From Neocallimastix lanati (nom. inval.) (lineage: Eukaryota > Neocallimastigomycota > Neocallimastigomycetes > Neocallimastigales > Neocallimastigaceae), in contig JACVTC010000004.1 in the NCBI GenBank assembly GCA_016946835.1, forward strand, positions 872,501-907,500: a stretch of 35,000 bases of DNA. The letters are read 5' to 3'. Positions 23,701 to 31,151 of the stretch are shown one piece after another. The notes beneath the pieces were generated by a model. It made no database searches, was not told the origin of the DNA, and saw only the letters and a list, made by a program, of their open reading frames with translations. Both the position numbers and the translations under genes were made by a program. Position 1 is the stretch's first letter. Each line of letters opens with the position of its first letter.

Positions 23701-24697
23701 TATGTCTAAGGAACTTTCTATACCTCCTATAGCTAGTTTTTGTGCTAAGGCGATGATTCGATGCTTTAAAAAGTGGAAAGATTCTTCTTGTATTATTTCT
23801 CATTTAGTCAAAAATATACCTACACTTTCTCACTATTCTTGGACGAAAAAAGCACGGAGTTTAGCAGTACACAAGCACAATAATAAACTTCCTGGAGAAA
23901 TAAGGAAGTTTTACTGGGAAAATATTCATTATTCAAGCACTCCTGCGATCAGATTTACAAAATACAAGAAATTTAAATTTGGTTTTAAAAAATTTATTCA
24001 ACGTCTATCACTTAAATATTCACAATTTTCTCTTGGATTTTTTTGGATTGGACGAATTAAATGTGGATTCAAATTTGATGTAAAAACGTATGTTAAAAGT
24101 AATCTAGTATCAGAAAATTGCCCAACATACTGCCCTTGTTGTGGTGAGAGTAACAGCATACCTAGTTTTACACACTGGATACTTTTATGTCCTAAATTTG
24201 AAGAATTTAGGCAACATTTCATTCCCTTTGTTGATGAAATTTTTATTAATTTTTCTCTTATTGTTCATGAGAAATCATTGAACATTCCTGATGATAAAGA
24301 GGAAGATTTTGATGATAATATCAATTTTTACGTGTTGTGTCTCCTTCTTGGCGGAAATGCAGTATTTGAAATCTTAAAGATCGGCTCGGGGGAAAGAAGG
24401 CGATATATTAATAATATTTTTCAATCACCTTCGAACGAGTCTTCTTTCCCGATTTCATATTTTGTGGGGCTTGCGGAATTCCTTACTAACGTTATGCCTA
24501 TTGTGATTGGTGATTTTTACACCATGATCGATTTGTATAGTGTTAGACCTACCGTTGTCAAGAGCGTCGACGTCGTAACGATAAGGCAAAGAAGAAATTC
24601 TGATACAGATTCGAATGATAATTTTCATCCACATGGAGTTATCTTCGATGAATGGGAAGAGTTAGAGGCCTTTTCGTCCTCGAATCTCATAACGTAG
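20702..24697 (+). CDS. LINE ORF: N-terminal RRM-like domain, AP endonuclease, reverse transcriptase, zinc knuckle
   Basis: 1331 aa, intact. Residues about 15-100 alternate predicted strands and helices like an RNA-binding RRM fold (weak inference). About 138-328 is an APE-type endonuclease with all key residues: WNIN (N144/N146), QEV (E172), GDFN (D252, N254), IDF (D293) and SDH (D319, H320). About 620-890 is the reverse transcriptase: SIPKKGDLSDCNNYRGISL, LDLKKAYDS (D734), GVRQGCPLSP and FADD (D832-D833). The C-terminal part has a CX2CX10HX4C knuckle (C1144, C1147, H1158, C1163), similar to the zinc-binding region after many plant and fungal LINE RTs. No RNase H domain was recognised. The protein nicks target DNA and copies its own RNA at the nick. 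Decayed relatives lie directly downstream and at 4619-4800. Confidence 0.95.
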   Translation: MSTIRRGLRLYGPDHDKFVLIFIHDLESWTESRLWEFLSKKISNCNEVVHGIVKKHYINMENYFILRVNYNNCTDYLKVIYLITKHLPVKRIKWKITSRIRTFSNVNHNRTRYYSEPSIPISESLLYANPFSNTKYFNLCISWNINGWNSEKRDGFTNFNSIFNPICICLQEVGNSSFLNSFSNSSCQFTNDDFEYRYILSVNIFSFWGVRCSLGNIYIPSKKHKDSREKAETDFANWLKNHQNNPSAIVGDFNMTKQQLKDLILRISPQWFVMDMVGHQFTWSNGGKKSCIDFIVVNDKLRNYLNIASVCYSFNDISDHLPLILSCKKISPDGFVTPPRDKQIKWSNRICRDKREAIFSHNKFTCLLDEFEHNDNLDSNTMVKKLLDTANKIGNDIQARVPTNLQGSAFHCPAYIKKLSHEKHLFYKRIKNFKLRNDLSNLQEFCDLSKEYRVLSDYIISIKRNIRNIRFKNLIHSIGECFLKNDAQRGWSGLKKISKPSYSPSQSPVYIKDKEGNVLVSQEDQLNRFAEHYEELASDITGHSLNENYWKRILNNSSTPQESWDINQPISMSEIHSTVLSMKNNKAPGPDGIPTEFFKAFFNSESRNSSQDDSNQEVTYSDCAKCLLLLFNKIWDGDFPNEWNSASIVSIPKKGDLSDCNNYRGISLINVGLKILSKIVTKRISDYAFSNGIIRPEQFGFRNKEECISLFVSIREICQRRKFKDKFTFLAFLDLKKAYDSVPIYNILTKLNNLGIRGKCLQFITNLYLTSKARANFNGKLSKEFPIHRGVRQGCPLSPILFNIFINDIFDKCKSYGVITEKKKCCGGLFADDIVLLAPTKSSLKNLLNIAHDWGIKNEMTFGINKCATLVVKPKNFIPSRHYENPTFRLGMNYIPSTNQYTYLGIPFNESLDLKPIIAKMNSKINYTVNSFFSFLTNRNVPFYFKTRILVSFVLSSVLYYAPLLGSNKKNTEKAQTAFNRGLYWSFGFKNKTSNTSIYNMSKELSIPPIASFCAKAMIRCFKKWKDSSCIISHLVKNIPTLSHYSWTKKARSLAVHKHNNKLPGEIRKFYWENIHYSSTPAIRFTKYKKFKFGFKKFIQRLSLKYSQFSLGFFWIGRIKCGFKFDVKTYVKSNLVSENCPTYCPCCGESNSIPSFTHWILLCPKFEEFRQHFIPFVDEIFINFSLIVHEKSLNIPDDKEEDFDDNINFYVLCLLLGGNAVFEILKIGSGERRRYINNIFQSPSNESSFPISYFVGLAEFLTNVMPIVIGDFYTMIDLYSVRPTVVKSVDVVTIRQRRNSDTDSNDNFHPHGVIFDEWEELEAFSSSNLIT

Positions 24698-24794
24698 TTT
24701 TTTAATATTAATATAAAAAAAAAAAAATTTCATGTATTTAAACTTCATGTATTTTTTAAAAAAAAAAAAAATATTATTAAATAAAGTTTCCTAG

Positions 24795-24797
<3 letters not shown>

Positions 24798-24834
<37 letters not shown>
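24798..24834 (+). repeat. Poly(A) tail of the full-length LINE
   Basis: About 37 A residues between the element's 3' UTR (…CCTAGTCT) and the right target-site copy. Confidence 0.85.
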
Positions 24835-24837
<3 letters not shown>

Positions 24838-24846
24838 ACAATTTAA

Positions 24847-25439
24847 AACTAGGATTAAATAATATTGAACATGTTTCATTTGACTTTAAAGTTTTGTTTT
24901 AGAATTTTTGGTTATTTAATGAATGGAATATTTTGTTTAAGAACCAAATCATTTCTGGTGATTATTCAAAAATGCCGTTCTTGGTGCGATCTACGGCTCT
25001 CTTTACAGAAATTATGCCTCGGGCTAGTACTCGGCAAGGGTTACTATTCCGAAAGTATAAGCGCAAACTAACCAGGAGCGTCAACGCTGAAAATGCAGTA
25101 AGACAGGCTAGCAGGACCAATGCCTCTGAAGGAGAAGACCATAATTTCTTTCAGATAGTCAATTCAAACCCTAATCCATAAGGAGGTGAGGTTCATTGCC
25201 TATGAACTTTTTTCTGAATTTATTTATACACTTATTTTTTGATTATTACTTTTTATTTCACGTTACTTTTTCGTTTATTATTATGTTCAAATTGGACAAA
25301 TAATATTTATTTATTTTTTTAATTCTGTGTTTTTTTATTTTTTTATTATAATTAAAATTATTCATGTATTTTATATAAGAATAAATAAATAAAGATTAAA
25401 GATCGCAATAATTGCGGCTATAAAAAAAAAAAAAAAAAA
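24847..25439 (+). mobile_element. 5'-truncated LINE remnant B, C-terminus and 3' UTR
   Basis: A decayed copy of a related but distinct LINE subfamily. The open stretch at about 24933-25181 encodes 82 aa (LVRSTALFTEIMPRAST.., ending FFQIVNSNPNP) at the position of the intact LINE's C-terminal region, though similarity is weak. It is followed by a 3' UTR ending AATAAATAAATAAAGATTAA, a CGCAATAATTGCG hairpin (about 25405-25417), then a tail of about 18 A (25422-25439). The same 3' UTR recurs in remnant C (from about 26355), and its last part in the mini-insertion at 26897. Confidence 0.75.
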
Positions 25440-26636
25440 CACTGAAAATACAGTAAAACAGGGGACTTTGAAGGAGGAGATCATAATTTCTTTATACTTG
25501 ATTGAAGTATTTTCTAATGGGAATAGCTTTACATTCCTTTATTGTGTTTCTAAAGAACTTAACATTCCTCCTCTTTCAGCGAAATGTCCGATTGCTCAGG
25601 GTAAGGTGTTTTAAAAAAAAAAAATGGAAAAACTCGAATTGTATTATCTCTGATATATTTAGAGAAATATCACGTTGTAGATGTCATTCATAGAATAAAG
25701 AAAGTAAAAATTTTAGCAGAAAAATTAGATTAATTTCCATCAAAAAAAAAAAAAAAAAAGCAATTGTAAAACTTTTTACTGGGATAGAGATATGGCAGGG
25801 GAAATCAATCAATGGCTAAGACTTATAATAAGAAAAATAAATTTGAAAAAAAAAAAAACTTTAAGTATCCTGAATTTAGAATTGGATTCCAATGGGTACT
25901 TCAAGCTAGATGTGGATATAAATTCTATATTCGTGTTGCCAAAGCTTCCAAAATAATTAAAGACGACTATCCAGTATTGTCCTTATTGTTATAGAAAAAT
26001 AAAAAAAAAAATAGTAATCCTCGAAGTATTTGACTCTATATTATTCATATGAATAATATAGAGTCAAATACTGATTCTGATAGTATATAATGTTAATAAT
26101 AATAACAATAGAAATAATATTTTTAATAATAGTAGAATTAATGATAGTAAAAATAGGAATATTAATATTAGTGAAAGTGAAAATTATAGTATTGTTACTA
26201 ATAATGTAGTGAATAGTTCAATTGATAAAAATCATGTTAATTTAAGTAATTTTCAGAATAATGAGTATGTAACTATGTATATGTGACGTGGTTCGGATTA
26301 TTTAACTTCCTTTTTGGTGGAAGAGATGCAGACATTAATGATTTAAATTTTAAGATAGTCAATTCAAACTCTAATCCATAAGGATATGAGGTTTGTTGCG
26401 AAGGAACTTTTTTCTGAGTTTATTTATACACTTTATTTTTTGAATATTACTTTTTTTTTTTTTTATTTCACGATACTATTTTAAATATTATTAGGTTCAA
26501 ATTGGACAAATAATATTTATTTATTTATTTATTATTTTTTTTTTTTAAATAGAAAATTATTCATATAATTATTAAATGAATAAATAAATAAAGATTAAAG
26601 TATTAAGGTTCGTAATATCTGTAAAGAAAAAAAAAA
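25440..26636 (+). mobile_element. LINE remnant C, rearranged
   Basis: It begins with a copy of remnant B's C-terminal coding DNA (CTGAAAATACAGTAAAACAG). It then jumps back to an earlier part of the protein: SKELNIPPLSA, KKWKNSNCIISDI (intact LINE: SKELSIPPIAS, KKWKDSSCIISHL), KTFYWDRDMAGEI (KFYWENIHYSSTP), and FRIGFQWVLQARCGYKFYI (FSLGFFWIGRIKCGFKFDV). An Asn/Ser-rich segment, FLFGGRDADINDL (cf. LLLGGNAVFEILK) and the remnant-B-type 3' UTR follow, ending in A residues at about 26625-26636. Frameshifts, stops and the out-of-order segment make it a pseudogene. Confidence 0.7.
26025..26072. repeat. Perfect 48-bp palindrome, no spacer
   Basis: 26025-26048 is the exact reverse complement of 26049-26072, centred on CATATG. 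The right half continues the reading direction of LINE remnant C (MNNIESNTDSDS), so the left half appears to be an inverted copy of it. Symmetry ends abruptly on both sides (A at 26024, G at 26073). Confidence 0.95.
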
Positions 26637-26705
26637 TCCACATAGAATAACTATTGATGAATAGAAAGAGTTAGAGCCCATTTCATTCTCAAGACTCAAA
26701 ATCTA

Positions 26706-26738
<33 letters not shown>

Positions 26739-26896
26739 TAATTTAAAAAATTTCATGTATTTTACTTTTATGTAATTTTTTTTTTTTTTTTTTATTTTTT
26801 AATAAATATTATTAATATTAAATAAAATTGGTTCCAATTCAAGAAAAGAGTAAACGTTCGAATCAATATCTAAGAAAAATATCTATTAATGGCCCT
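26637..26896 (+). mobile_element. LINE remnant, 3' end of the same type as the full-length element
   Basis: CCACATAGAATAACTATTGA, GAATAGAAAGAGTTAGAGCC and the following bases match the last codons of the intact LINE (about 24631-24697). TTAATATTAATTTAAAAAA and TTTCATGTATTTTACTT match its 3' UTR. Only this end is preserved. A 13-bp stretch at its right edge was used as the target of the next insertion. Confidence 0.7.
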
Positions 26897-26971
26897 CATG
26901 TAATTAATAAAAGAATAAATAAATAAAGGTTAAAATTCGCAATATGTGGCTATTAAAAAAAAAAAAAAAAA
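26897..26971 (+). mobile_element. 75-bp tail-only LINE insertion with 13-bp target-site duplication
   Basis: TATTAATGGCCCT occurs at 26884-26896 and at 26972-26984. Between them lies only the end of the remnant-B-type LINE 3' UTR (CATGTAATTAATAAAAGAAT.., AATAAATAAATAAAGGTTAA, TTCGCAATATGTGGCTATT) and about 17 A. This is an extreme 5' truncation that retained fewer than 60 non-A bases. Confidence 0.85.
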
Positions 26972-27059
26972 TATTAATGGCCCTTGAAATTTATCTAACA
27001 AAAATAGTAATAATTGTTCCTCACAAAATTTATAATATAATTTTTATTTAAAATTTATA

Positions 27060-27300
27060 TAATATTTTTTTTTTCCTTCTCTACTTCATATTTTATAAAT
27101 ATTATAACCTTCCTAATGTAATGTTAGTTGTTATTATTATATAAATTTACCAATATCAAAAGTCTCAAGGTCAAAACAATATGATTAAAGAATAAATTTT
27201 AATTCTTATTAGAAAGATAATGTCAACTCACATAGAATTATCGTCAATGAATGTTTAAAAATTAAAGAAAGGTCATTTCATCCTCAAAAATAATTTTTTT
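27060..27300 (+). mobile_element. Heavily AT-drifted LINE remnant D
   Basis: The sequence follows the intact LINE from about 24440 to 24680 (TTCATATTTTATAAATATTA against TTCATATTTTGTGGGGCTTG, then ACATAGAATTATCGTCAATG against ACATGGAGTTATCTTCGATG). The differences I compared are mostly G to A and C to T. No frame remains open. A T-rich stretch and a poly(T) run of about 45 (27375-27419) follow. Confidence 0.6.
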
Positions 27301-27374
27301 TATTTTTTATTTTTATTATTTATTTATTTATTTATTTTATTTTATTATATTTTATTTTATTTTATTTTATTTAT

Positions 27375-27375
27375 A

Positions 27376-27419
<44 letters not shown>
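27375..27419. repeat. Poly(T) homopolymer tract
   Basis: About 45 T residues at the boundary between LINE remnants D and E. Its origin is unclear: it could be the tail of a minus-strand retroposon or simple slippage. Confidence 0.75.
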
Positions 27420-27423
<4 letters not shown>

Positions 27424-27469
27424 ATTATTAAATTTAAAATAATATATCTAAATCTCATCAAAATTTTAC

Positions 27470-28300
27470 CGAATATGGTGGTTAAGGTTATATATAAGTA
27501 TTTCCCCTTTCCTCTTCTATATATAATATTATTTTAAATATCCAAAGTAATATATAGACAAGATATTGTCCTAACTGTGGGCCTGAGTGTGGTTACCCAA
27601 GTAGGGTATGGGCCATTTCGCCATGTTGCATTTCGTCAATATTTTTGAAAGCATATGGCATATTAAAAAAATTTGCATTTTCGCCAAATTGAAAATTAAT
27701 AAATAAATAAATAAATAAAATTAAATATTATTAATATTGAATAAAAATAAGTTTAAAAAAAAAAAATCTTTTGAATTTTTATTTATTCATTCATTTATTT
27801 ATTTATATCAATATTCCACTTGGCGAAATGCAACCTGGCGAAACGCAACTTGGAGAAATGTAATTTTCCCGCCCAAGTATTGTCATGGAATATATTTATA
27901 AGGGAATCAACATTTAGGTGCTTGGTTTCATTATTTCCTTATAGATATATTCTACTTGGTGATGTAGATAGTCTATTAAATTGCAATCTTTCTGACATTT
28001 ATGTTTTTACCAAGTGAGCTAGTTACGTATCTTCATGGATTAGGTTATATTGACCTTCTCTTCAAAGGGAAGTTGGGAAGTTGGAGAAGCACTCCGAGAA
28101 AAAGCGTACTAGAAAATTTTCAGCAATAATATGCATGTTTGAGTGCCATTGCTTTATACTCAGTAAGGCTGTCCAGTAGGGACATTTCTACCTTTATGGA
28201 AGTGTTGTGACTACCTCAATATTACCACAATGAGAGGTACACACCGGAAATAACTAAAAAAAAAAAAAATAAAAAATAAAAAAAAAAAAAAAGTTTTAAA
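27470..28300 (+). mobile_element. LINE remnant E, split by a MITE-like insertion
   Basis: YCPNCGPECGYPS (about 27564-27602) corresponds to the zinc-knuckle start of the intact LINE (YCPCCGESNSIPS). The frame resumes after the MITE-like element with PSIVMEYIYK, then YILLGDVDSLLNCNLSD (cf. VLCLLLGGNAVFEILKI), and the remainder runs to an A-rich tail at about 28256-28292. It has in-frame stops and is dead. The insertion point falls between the two halves of the knuckle. Confidence 0.7.
27604..27871. mobile_element. MITE-like element, copy 2 (about 268 bp), with 8-bp target-site duplication
   Basis: CCCAAGTA occurs immediately left (27596-27603) and right (27872-27879). The LINE remnant E sequence is continuous when the element and one copy are removed, which fixes the boundaries. 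The left end holds GGGTATGGGCCATTTCGCCA plus further TTGCATTTCG and TTTTCGCCAAATTG motifs. The right end has three tandem versions of TGGCGAAATGCAACC. The core matches copy 1 at 18170. An 8-bp duplication is typical of hAT-type transposases, but the ends do not look like classical hAT termini. No coding capacity. Confidence 0.8.
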
Positions 28301-28760
28301 TCTCTATAATCAATATTTCATATAATTAAATTAAATATATTATACGCTTAACAAAGATATAATAAATAAATACATAAATACATAAATACATAAAAATAAT
28401 AAATAAAATAATATAATACAAAAAGATAAAAACTACAATATAAATATTTAGTATTGATATTAGAATAAAAAATATATATATATATAACTAATCATTAATA
28501 TTATAATTAATAAATAATAAAATAATAGCATAACTAATCATTATTATAATTAATTTTATTTCAAAATTTAAACAAAGAAAAATATTTAAACAGTTCTATT
28601 TATTTATTTGTTTATTTATTTGTTTATTTATTAATAAATTATAAAATGTAAAAATATATATATATATATATTTTTATGTTAAAAAAATTTATTATTATTT
28701 GATATTATTATTATTATTTATTATTTTTTTTTTATTATTATTTTTTATTTTTTTTTATTT

Positions 28761-28799
<39 letters not shown>

Positions 28800-29002
28800 T
28801 TTATTTATAATTTGCTAGTTTTTATTTAAATTAATTTTATTATTTTTTACTTACTACAACTATTACAATCATTATATATTAATTTAATACTGTTTATTTT
28901 ATTTATTTATTTATTTATTCATTTCTTAACAAAATAATATAATATATTAAAATTATAAAAACATTAATCATTATTTTTTTATTTTTTTTTAATTTTTTTC
29001 TT

Positions 29003-29038
<36 letters not shown>

Positions 29039-29093
29039 TTAATTTTTAATTTTTAATTTTTAATTTTTATTTTTTAAATTATTATTTAAAATT
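28301..29093. other. AT-rich intergenic DNA, 3' flank of the adenylate cyclase gene
   Basis: No gene seen. It includes ACATAAAT-type repeats (about 28370-28395), (TA)n runs, a T run at about 28760-28797 and a second at about 29005-29033. A pentamer-like TTTTTAA repeat (29030-29068) lies just beyond the stop codon of the minus-strand gene. Confidence 0.6.
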
Positions 29094-31087
29094 TTAAATT
29101 GAAGTATTAGCTTTTGATGCTCTATTTTTTAAACGTCTTTCACGTTCACGGCGTTCACTTCTTATACGTTCAAGACGTTCATCTCTTTCCTTCATGGCAA
29201 GAACATATTCTTGTAACGCTGATAAAATTTGATTTGGTTTAACATCAATGAAAGAACCAAGTGTTTTCAATATACGATTAATTGGACTATTTTGAATGAG
29301 ATAAAGAATACTAACAGCATTCTCAATACGTGAAACTATTTTTTCAAGAGTAGCTGTTAATTCTTCTTCTGTAGTATCATATGGAATAGATATACTTGAT
29401 GAATCAATAATATATGGGTATACGGGTATTCTTTCATCAAAGTTTTGATTATTATAGCAAATATTTTGAGCATTAACAGCTAAAAACTCTAAACGTAAGC
29501 ATATATTACCAAGAGTTTGTACGTAGTTTCTATCAATATGGTTAAGTTCTTTACTACCTGAGGGAGTAAGGCTTCCTGGAATGGTAACAGGAATAACAAA
29601 GTTAAGTGCCTTATCTTCTTGGGTTTGATTATTTTGAATCCAAGTAAAGTATTCATGACGTAAATAGTATTGCTTAGGATATATAACATGAAGTACCTCT
29701 GGCGTTTCTAAACCTTTTAATTTCTTTTCACCAATAATCCATGCATTAATATTCATAGAATCAGCAATTTTTTCATCTAAAGTATCAGACATTTTTAATA
29801 TGGACGGATCACCACCCTTTCTTTTAGTAACTTCACGAATAACTTCTGAACTAATAAAGATTTGTCCACCTTGAGCGGCTGAACAAATTCTAGCAGCACG
29901 ATTTACCATAGGACCAAAATAATCCATACGGCCAGTAGTTGGATCCATTTCACATAATGGTGTACCATAATGAATACCCATACGAACACAAAGACCTCTA
30001 AATAATAAAACAATACCTTTTTTATTTTTCAATTTAATCTTGGTTTCTAACGGTATGCCTTGTTTACGTTGTACTAAATTATTTTCATTATTTTCATTAA
30101 TTTCATCAATTTCATCGTTTTCATTAACTTCATTATTATCTATATCTACATTATCATAATCATAATATGGCTTTGAATTAACTGTATCCCACCAAATTTC
30201 TTCACCACCATCACTTTGTAAAATATTTTTTGGCCAATCTATTTCGATAAGTTCATTTTGAACATCAATACACCAATTAATTGCTGACATTAAATCAACA
30301 AAACTAACCATGAAACTATCACCTTCTGTTTTTACTTCATAACCTCCATATTGCTTAAGAAGTGAACGCATTCTCATACTATGTAATTTAATAGAGTTTC
30401 TCATATCAATAGGGTTCGTTTCCCATAAAGCGGTAGAATTCTTAATATCTGTAAAAACGAGAGCCAATAGACCGGTTGGAGGTTCAATTGAATGTGGGAT
30501 AGACATAACTTCACCAACCTTATTTTTGATACTCAATTTTCCATCACTACCACGTCTTTTTAAATTCATTAATTCAAGACTATCTGAACCAGTCTCTGTG
30601 GAGCCACGACGAGTTCCCATCCATCTGGAAGCAGTTTCAACTAAGTCTTTTAAACCAAGAATCATAACCATCATACCTTTACTAGATTTAACTTTTTGAT
30701 TAGCATTAATTGTATTTCTAGCACCATAGGCACCATGACTTAATGCAACATCTCTAATTTTAGTAGCGGCAGCTCCCCAACCTGTGGTCATTCTGATATT
30801 TTTACCTAAACCTTGATATTGATAATTACCTTTATTACGTTTTTGACTTTCATTACTTAAGGCACTTCTAGCTATGTCAACAATTACTTGTGCAGTATCA
30901 TCCAATGTACATAAACTAAATCCAGGGGTATCATTATTAGTGTCAGCACCACTACGAATAGCATCTAAGACAGCACCATTTACTAATATAAGGAATTCAT
31001 CACTATTATTATGACCAAGTTTAAGTTTAATATCAGCAGCTTCATCATCATGTTTATCTGATTCAGGTGTTAAATGAATAGCTGGTC

Positions 31088-31151
<64 letters not shown>

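Larger units (their letters stand above)
20036..24846 (+). mobile_element. Full-length non-LTR retrotransposon (LINE) with 12-bp target-site duplication
   Basis: The sequence ATTACAATTTAA stands at 20036-20047 and again at 24835-24846, immediately after the element's poly(A) tail. This is the arrangement expected of target-primed reverse transcription. The element itself is therefore 20048-24834, about 4.79 kb: a 654-bp, GC-richer 5' UTR, one long ORF (20702-24697), and a short 3' UTR with AATAAAGTTTCCTAGTCT just before some 37 A residues. No second ORF is present. An intact ORF, an unbroken tail and a perfect duplication indicate a relatively young, possibly active copy. Clade is unresolved; the apurinic-type endonuclease plus reverse transcriptase excludes the restriction-enzyme-type LINEs. 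Confidence 0.85.

Noticed and set aside
26850-26870. tRNA-like B-box sequence GTTCGAATC
   Set aside because: No matching T-stem, acceptor stem or A box around it; it lies in LINE-derived 3' flank.
27820-28017. 65-codon ORF spanning the MITE right end and LINE remnant E
   Set aside because: It is a chance fusion across the insertion boundary: its start reads the tandem GGCGAAATGCAA units and the rest is LINE relic.
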